A DNA stretch of 64,000 nt from NCBI GenBank assembly GCA_907163375.1, contig CAJQUW010005361.1:124001-188000 (forward strand), given 5' to 3'. This document shows, in pieces, positions 36,201-45,200 of the stretch (position 1 is its first letter; every line of letters begins with the position of its first letter). The notes under the pieces are model-generated. The model saw nothing but the letters and a program-made list of their open reading frames with translations, did no database searches and was not told the DNA's origin. The position numbers were made by a program, and so were the translations under genes. The DNA is from Prostheceraeus crozeri. Lineage: Eukaryota > Platyhelminthes > Polycladida > Euryleptidae.

Positions 36201-39200
36201 ATACATGAAAGCATTTGTTGATCAGGAAAATTATTGAAAAAGAAGATCAAACTTCATTCGGTTTGGTTTGACTTTAATTAAAATGTGTATAGTGGAGAAA
36301 CCGCAGGGATCAGTCTCAAATGTAGAAATGTTCGCCTATAAGATTGACATCACAAGGGTTCATTTTGCAAATGAGGACAATTTAGAGCGCATTCAATATA
36401 GCTTTAATGAGTTTGTTTCTTTAGACTAAAGACAAACGTTATTTACAAACAGTAAATATTAATGGAAACCCTCACAAAAATAGTTCTCTCACTGAGCAAG
36501 TTCAAACTGTGAAAGTGGTTGAGAAATTGACATACAGCAGCGCTCAGCAAGTTTGCATCAAGCATCAAAATATAGCTATGACTCCTACCATCTCTTCAGC
36601 TGCTCATTTTATCGTCAGTCAGCCGTCAGCATCATATTGCTCTAGTACATTGCGTTCCGTGAGATGCATAGATATCTACAGATATAAAAAAATTTAAATT
36701 TAAATTTATGAATGATCGATCGCATACCATGAGTCTGTATGAATACGATCAGTTTGTGACTCTATCACGAGTAGAAGATGACTGACAGAAACCAACGACG
36801 TGCGCAAATAATTATCTTGGCTGACCATACTTCAAAAACCCAGAAAGAAATCGCCGAGGCTGTCGGAACAAATCAATCGACTGTCCAACGTGTCCTTAAG
36901 CAATACCGAGAGACTGGCGATTTCACGACAAGCTACGAGTACTGTGGCGGACACAACAAAATTTTCGAGGACCGCGACCTCCGTCATATTCGCCAGTTGT
37001 GTGTGAAAAGCCCGAAAGCCACAGCCCAAGACATAAAGACAGAACTTGGAGCTAAAGGTGAAGACGTCAGCCTCTCAACAATGAAGAGGGCCTTGATCGA
37101 GGCGGGCTGTAAAACTCGATCGCCGGCGAAACGACCATTCCTGACCGAAAAGCACAAGGAAGCTCGACTGAAGTGGGCCTTTGAACATCGCGAATGGACG
37201 ATGGAGGACTGGAAGAAGGTTGTCTGGAGCGACGAGACCATGGTCTACGCAGGCAATCGAAAATGTCGGTATGTTCGCGTTATTGACGGTCATCCGCTTA
37301 CAGACGAACATCTCCAGCTGACGAAAAAGTTTCCCATGAGTGTCATGTTCTGGTCGTGTTTCTCCTGGTATGGGACCGGTAGAATGCACGTCGTCGAAGG
37401 CAATATGGACAGCACCTACTACATCAAGCATGTCATCGAAGGAAGAGTCCGCCAGCAAATGTTGGAATGGTTTCCAGTTGGCTCTGGTGTGTTTCAACAA
37501 GACAACGCGCCATGTCATACCTCAAGAAGAACCAAGGCCTGTCTTGAACAACTGGACTTGAACATCATGACCTGGCCGGCCCAATCTCCCGATCTCAACC
37601 CGATTGAGAATTTGTGGGGAATTGTCAAGTACAGACTAAAAGACTGTAAAACTACATCTCGCAGTGACTTAACCTCGTCCTTCGTGCGGATCTGGAATCG
37701 AGATGAAGAGGTCCAGGCAATGTGCAAACATTTGGTGGAGAGTATGCCAAGGAGAGTAGCCTCGGTAATCGAAAGCCATGGTGGGCATACGAAATATTAG
37801 TGACTTTGAGTGTTTTCTATCTTAATTACCTGTTCTATTGCAAGTTTCAATAAATTCTTTCTTACCACTTTGAGCTTCTACTTTGATTTTGATTTCAAAG
37901 GGATATACGTACATTAACTGCAAATTTCAGGCTTGATGCAAACTTGCTGAGCGCTACTGTATAAGAGACAATATTGCTTGATTTTTCAAAGGTGGGATGG
38001 CCTGAAAGCAAATCTGTAAAGACCTCCCACGATTTGTGACATGTGGCTAGAATTGCAGAGCGAGTCTTGCTTGGACTTAGGAAATATCTGGGATTGCCAC
38101 TATAAGCCATAAGAGGGGATTCAAACTGACGTGCAGCTGTGGGAATTGTTTGTTTATTGGAAAGTGCCGTACAGGATGACCACTAACAAGAGGTGTTTCT
38201 TGATTCACATCTCAACGGCAAGTGTTATTCCTCCTTTTTGACTATAATTGGTGATCTTCCTCAAGGGTAATTAAAATTACCAAAATTTGTCAGTTACTAT
38301 TTTGACAATCCCAAATGCTCTTCCGAAGTCCCAAGGAAGCGTTATTACGCTTGGTTATTATTATGCTCGAGCATGTATTCTTGCCTTCTTGTTTGCACTA
38401 CTCATTTACCGCCAATTATAGTCAAAAATGAGGAACAGCATTCGCAGCTCAGATATGAAACATGATTGGAAAGGTAATGAAGCAATTTGCGAGCACCCTT
38501 AAATTGAGTATTGTGCAGTTCTCTGTTTTTCTACGTTGGATTCTTGATGTGCGTGTTCAAAGAGTTGTTGCACATACTCGTACATGTAGATTGAATCAAC
38601 GCCAAATACATGAGGGAATTAGCACGCACCAATCCGTAGACAGACATTAAAATGAATAATAACTCACCTCGACCATTCTGGATCGGTGCACAATAATTTG
38701 CGTCGACATTTGAGGGGAGAATTCTGCATATACAGGCATATTAGATAATGCTGCATTATCTGCCTTAACATAATCCCGAAACAGCATTACTCTCTGAAAC
38801 AAAAGAACTTGTAGGCTTCCAGTTCGACGTCAATTATGAATACTTACATCTTTATGAGGGATAATGAAAGGAACAGTCTGCAGGATGAACATGGCTTGAG
38901 GTTTACCTTTTCGTAATTCTGACATAAAGACTGACGGTTTGAGATCCCTGAAATAGGAATTCATGAGTGAAGGAAAAAGCTCTCCGGATGATGAGAATTA
39001 TGTGAAGAAATCTGTATTCAAGGAAAAGTTTCTGGATTTTTCCTTTGATGATTGCATGTACGCTATATAGTGACTTCAAAGAAAATGATAGAGGAGTTGA
39101 TCTTGATCAAGTTAGTATTTTTTGCTCCACTTGAATTTTCCATGATGAATTTTCAACGTAATTTGCTCAACATTTACTGACCTTGGTCCGACACACTTAC

Positions 39201-42200
39201 TTGTACTTGTACCTGTATCGGTTGTCGCCATTACTGGCTTAGCCGGCTCCGATGATGGCCGAGTCTCGGACCAGGGCAGACCAAACTCCACGGTCTGGGC
39301 CAGGTCAGTTACGATATGGGTCCATTGTATGTCCCAACGTTGTCTGCCGTATGTTTGCGCTCCCAGCAGCGGTTGAAGATCAGCTTTGATAGTGTCCATC
39401 AATTTTAATTGGCCTCCACGCCACCGACGCCATCCGGTCCATGTTTTACAGCTATACAACAATATTGATTTAACAAGGCCACATAAATGCGGATCTTTGT
39501 TGTCAGACTGATCTCACGACGGGACCACAGTATCTGACCACGGTTAGACACAGTATCTGATACATATCCAAATGCAGAAAGTATTCATGCAAGTATCAAT
39601 GCTAGAATTTCTAATAGTGCCTTTTGCATTGAGTAACTATTTAGAGAGCAACAATAACAATTTGAACTCAGTCATTGAGCAATCAAAAACGTAAAAATGC
39701 AAGAAATAAATGTCGTCTATAAACTCCAATCTCTATTAACAAATGCACTTCGAAAATACGATTAGACCACTACATACTCGTACATGAATACGTGAACACT
39801 TTAAATTCGACAAAATTCATCAGTCTGCAAGTACTTAACATCCTGTCAACTGAACAGATATCTCAAAATGACAACAACAATACTCGGACGTCACCATGAA
39901 GCCACGAACCGACCTTGCAAAGAAAGCATCAACAATACCATTCCAATATGAATCCACAGTTGTGCGAGTTTCATTCACTTGACAGGCTTATTCTGTCATG
40001 CATGCATCCATTCCTCCATAATAGTGACTCGTCTCAAGGTAACATCAACATCCTTGTAACTTGCATACATATTTTAAATTTTTGTGAGAGTTTAGATTGT
40101 ACGTACATGCAAGCTTGATAACTGCATCTCTTGAGAAGGCCGGTTGAAGAAATACTAAGAAGACATTTAAATTAGTCTCAGTAGCTTTAACAGCAAAAAA
40201 AGCATTGAAGCAATCGCATACACTTAGGGGCCATCCATAAAGGACGTCCGCAGCGGGGGGGAGCGGGGTCAGTCAAATGCGGACAGTTGCGGACGGGGAG
40301 AGGGGGGAGGGGGCAAGAAAAAGCGGACGTCCGCTTATTCACAAGTTAAATCACTTTTGACACCGGATGGTTAGCGTTTTAAGTTCATCTCTTCACTGTG
40401 AAGGAATGGTAGACTAATGACTTGTTAATCTGCGATCCCACGAAACAGAGGATGTTTCATTATTCTATTGTTCCACCTTGCCATCTCAACGGGGGCCTCA
40501 CTCACACTTGGCCGGGCAATGAGACAATGTCGTCGATGGGTTAATATCTTCCCTAGTCTTCTAACAAAAGCGTGTGTCATAATCATACCAGTGTCTCGGC
40601 TAAGCATGCCTGACGCTTTTCGCCTCTATCTATAACTCGTCACGTCACACAATGTCGATCATGTCACCATGGTCTCGACCAATGTAAGGATAGGATAGTA
40701 CAGTATCCTGTCCTCATTTGTCGAGTAGTCTGTGAAAACGAATTAAGAGAGATGCAAGAGAGAATTAGTACATCAAATCGTTGACTAGTTTATAAAATCG
40801 TATAGATCTATAAATGTGCTGTCATGTAGTATATAGTATTCAAACGGGAGTTTGGCTTTTCTGTTATTAAGCTTTATAGTATATGTTACTAGAGTGTAGG
40901 TTGTGAAGGTGTTTAATCTGTCTTTTAAGAATGTAAAATTTAAAAATTTGAAGATTGAGCAAGAAAATCGGTTGAAATTATTCCGTGGCTGACGTAGGAT
41001 CATTACAACAAATCTGACAGGCTCTGTTATAACATGTACGTCTATCAAGAAATAAGCTAATAAATTATATAGGTTACAGACATATAGGCCTATGCACCAA
41101 AACGAAAAATAAGATGCAAACAAGGCTAAGATGCAACGAGACTAAATACCTAAGTGATAGTAACTCAGTTTCATAGCTAATACTGAAGGCTTATAAATGC
41201 GGACGTCCGGGGGGAGGGGGGGTCCGAAAATCCGGACACCTGCGGACAGAGGGGGGAGGGGGGGGGGTCAAAAATAGTCAATTTTCTGCGGACGTCCTTT
41301 ATGGATGGCCCCTTAGCAGCAGCAATTGTGAATTTCGAATTAGCGGTTCAGTCTTTGATTGTGATTGAAATATTCTCCGAAATTAACTGCATCGAAATTT
41401 CATGTAAAAATTACAACTCGCGATTCTTTCCATCAATCGCAAAGTGAAAAGCCTAAGCCAATACATTAACAAATTCATCACATAAAGTAGTAGAAAAAAT
41501 CCTCCCATGTGTACATTTCAATCATTATTAAGGGTCAATATTTAACACATTTTATCAGAAATGTTCCATGTTATAGAACAAAAATGCTGCGGAATCTCAT
41601 ATTTTTGATTAAGATAAATAGTGTCCAGGGATACCAGTTCTACAATATTTTCGATTATATACGCAATCAATTTCACTTCAATAAGATAAGAACAGTTTGC
41701 ATTGAATTGGATATTCATTTCATGAAAAGAAGTTTATTGTCGGATGAAAACTTCAAAGAAGGGAAATACTATCGAAACGTTTTTGTGGTGGCTTACTTGA
41801 TGATCCAATGATTGTCTAACATAAAAGGTCGTCGATTATCACGTTCATAGATGACTAAGAGCAACTTGTGGCAGACACGAAAAAGCGCTAAATTTGGCTC
41901 ACAGTCAAACTTTCCGTCTAGTAAAGCGGATACTGAAAATAAAATATCAAATTTAGTCCATTTTGCATAAATTTTTGTCATAAACAATTACCATTCAAAG
42001 TTTTGCTGATTGCACGGTAAGCAAAGTCGTTGAGAAAAGTTCCCATCTGAATTAATTCACTGTATTCAAATATCTTCTGCTGCTCGAACAATTCAACATC
42101 ATCTAAAATTCTAAAAATGAAGTTCACATTATACGAGTATTTCAAGTTGACATGCAAGTTGCGAACTTTTGAAGATTTGGTGTTGTCATAGAGTATTCTA

Positions 42201-45200
42201 CACGTTGTGAATGACTTGGTTCACAAAATGACCTTTATTAACTTACAATGTCTATTCTAATCGGGAGTATCATTCTATTGAAGATTATCACAATCGTTGA
42301 GAACAACGACACATTTATTATCTTCGTTTCCGATACCCGCTCTGCAGTAAATATAATATCATTTTTCTCCAAATACATTCATGAATTCGAATTCATAGTT
42401 GATTCATGAATGAAAGTGCTTTGTTAAGGAATTTCGATGTGCAATTGGTCACCCTGTCCTCAGAAAAGGTCAGAATTGTCGGTTGCTATGTCGAAAGTCA
42501 ATCATTTCTGTTAACGAAAATTCAGTAACATTTGGTATCAGGCAGAAGGACGGGGATGGAGCAAGCCGCGAGGTGGCCTTACGTGGGTTGGATTTTCCTA
42601 TCGCGCAAGCATGCCGCGTGCCAATTCAAAACCGTTTTCTCCGCGGTCCCGCGCGTCCCTGGAATATGGCATGGAATATGTTTCCACAACGACGGGCAGT
42701 GGCGAAAAAAGCCCCATCTATTTACTCATTAAAAAAGTGACTTATATCTACTCAGCTTATGAAGCTGTGATCCTGATTGTCGTCACTACTTTCAGTGTTT
42801 GACGCCGTTTTTTGTAAATACGCTAGCTCCAATGAAGAGCCCTGCATATTCTACAGTATATCTGATTTATTTGAGTAATTCTATATTTTCTCTTCTCATT
42901 TGAACATCACCTTTTCACAAAATTTGAAATTTGATGATATTATTATGCATGATCATCCTTCTATCCCCTGACGCGATCTTTGTAGGCGAAATTTGGGAAT
43001 AATCAAATCTTGTAAACAGTAACTGCCTTTTAAATATTCATTCTGATTATACAAAATTTCATCATTTAAATAAGAAAGTTTCGACAACACGAAAAGTATC
43101 AAAATACTTCTTTAATCACTCTGTAGCTTCCTCTGCTGATTCTGCATCCTTCCGTTTCTTTGTTGGGCTTCTGTTTGTTCATTCGTTTTGTACTCTATTT
43201 GCTTTCCTGTGATCGTTGGTTATAAGGCTTTCTTTCGTTGCTGATAAGCGTGTGAATGAGTGCTCGTCCATTTGCACCTATTTGTTCGTATTCGTATTTG
43301 TATGGTGCAGTAGGTACAGAGTCAATTTCATTTCACAGCTCAATCGTAGATAAATACGTCATAGAGCGTATTTCGTATCTCTACTGCAGGTTCAATTTTT
43401 GAAGTGAACTTTTTTGCTTTCTCAAACAGTCATCAAACGCGTGCGTTCAGATACCAAGATCAGCATTCCCTCACAAGATTCCATCTTTCCATGCAAAATG
43501 TGGCAACACCTCTCTTAAACATCAAGTCAAATGTGATGCAAAACATTTGACTGACCTGTGCGCTGCTTTTGAAAGTTTGAATACACATTAGGTCGATTCC
43601 ATATAATCCCGGTCGTTACATTTCGATTGTTTTCGAACTGGCAAAACGAAACTACATTGCTCAAGAAGCTGAAACTTCTTGTGCATTAATAGCTCATGGT
43701 AGGCTATCATACCATGAATTTTCGGCCAAAAGAAACTGTAAATGCTTCTATATCCCTGTTTCCCTTCAATTCATAATATGTAAGAACACATTATGTTCAT
43801 ATGAATGTATTGCTGCAAAAAGAACATCAACGCTTCTAATAAAGTTCAACGGAGAGTAAAACTCAGACACAACGGTCAATCAGATTAATAAAAATTCAAA
43901 AATGGAAAGAGTGATTGCTCAACATTTTCAGGAGCTGAAATTTTTCTTGAAATATCCTTGCCATGGTAGAAAATGTGATCTCTAGGTTTTGGCCACCTGA
44001 ACAATCCCCGTTGTCGGTGCATAATATTCACTTTATAGTCGTCTTCTATAACAAGTGTTATTTGTCCGGGATACTCAATGTCGTCATAACTGACAGCCAC
44101 CCAATCGCCGACATTATATCGAATGCGTATTGGTAAATCGTGCGACAAAGACAAAACTATATCAGAATCTGAAATTTACCAGCAATGAGATTTTTTGATA
44201 GCAGATTGATCTGGTGCGTCATCATGTACCAAGTTAGTTATGCGTTCTTTAAGAAAGGCAGAGCTCACATGAAAGCATCGAATTTTGTGTAAGTCGACGC
44301 AGGAATCGGGCAAATTCTTTTGCATTATGTACTATCGACTTATGTGACCTTATCTTGTTGAAGACATGGCGCTTTAGTGTACCGCCTACTCCGTCGATGG
44401 CGCCCTTACTATGCGACGTGGCGAAAAAATACCATGAAGTGCCGTCTAGGTAATACCGATCCTTCAAATTTTTCAAAAAAAGAACCATAAATTGGTTCTT
44501 GAATTGCGACGACGGTCCGTCGCTTCATAAATAGTCCGTCGATGAACTCGTCCATGATGAATGAAGACTGGAATAGTCGCTGTTGTCTGATCCGGCCGGA
44601 TCATCGGATACTAGAGCGATCATTTGTGGATCATGATCACGCCTGTAGACAGCAACGGTGAAGATTGTCATTGTTGACTGCGCCCAATATGCGCTTTGAA
44701 TGGCATCTTGCTGCATCCACAAGCAAACTTCTCACTAAAGTCAAAGTGAATAACAATAGAGTCCTCTGAGAGAGACTCTTTCTGTCGTCGAAACTCTTCA
44801 ACATGATATCGTTTGACAGTGTGGTGCTCGTAGAAGATAGGAAGCATCTCAATCAGAATTTCCTGAGCATCATCATCTTGATGAATTCTTGTCTGCTCCA
44901 TCTGACCTTCCTCAGATCTGCTCCACCACACGTAATTGATGGCACTGGAATCTCTCACCGGACCTATAAACCTGAAAACCCTACCATCTTTGCAAGATTC
45001 ACATTTAAGACTTCGACAGGTGTCAGTTACACAATCACACAGAACAAGCTTTTCAATCCATCGTTGGTCGTATGCATAAAACCCGATGATAGGAGCCAAT
45101 GCATTGCGCGCAAACCAAAATCAATAATGGAAATTATCAGGACAGTTAACATGAATTCATGCTTGACTTACATGCAAGTGCTTTGTCATTTCCAAACCAA

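Noticed and set aside
36832-37727. Minus-strand ORFs across the Tc1 element.
   Set aside because: Antisense shadows of the transposase gene.
42483-42802. Three overlapping plus-strand ORFs in a GC-richer patch.
   Set aside because: Overlapping frames with no family resemblance; GC content alone explains the lack of stops.
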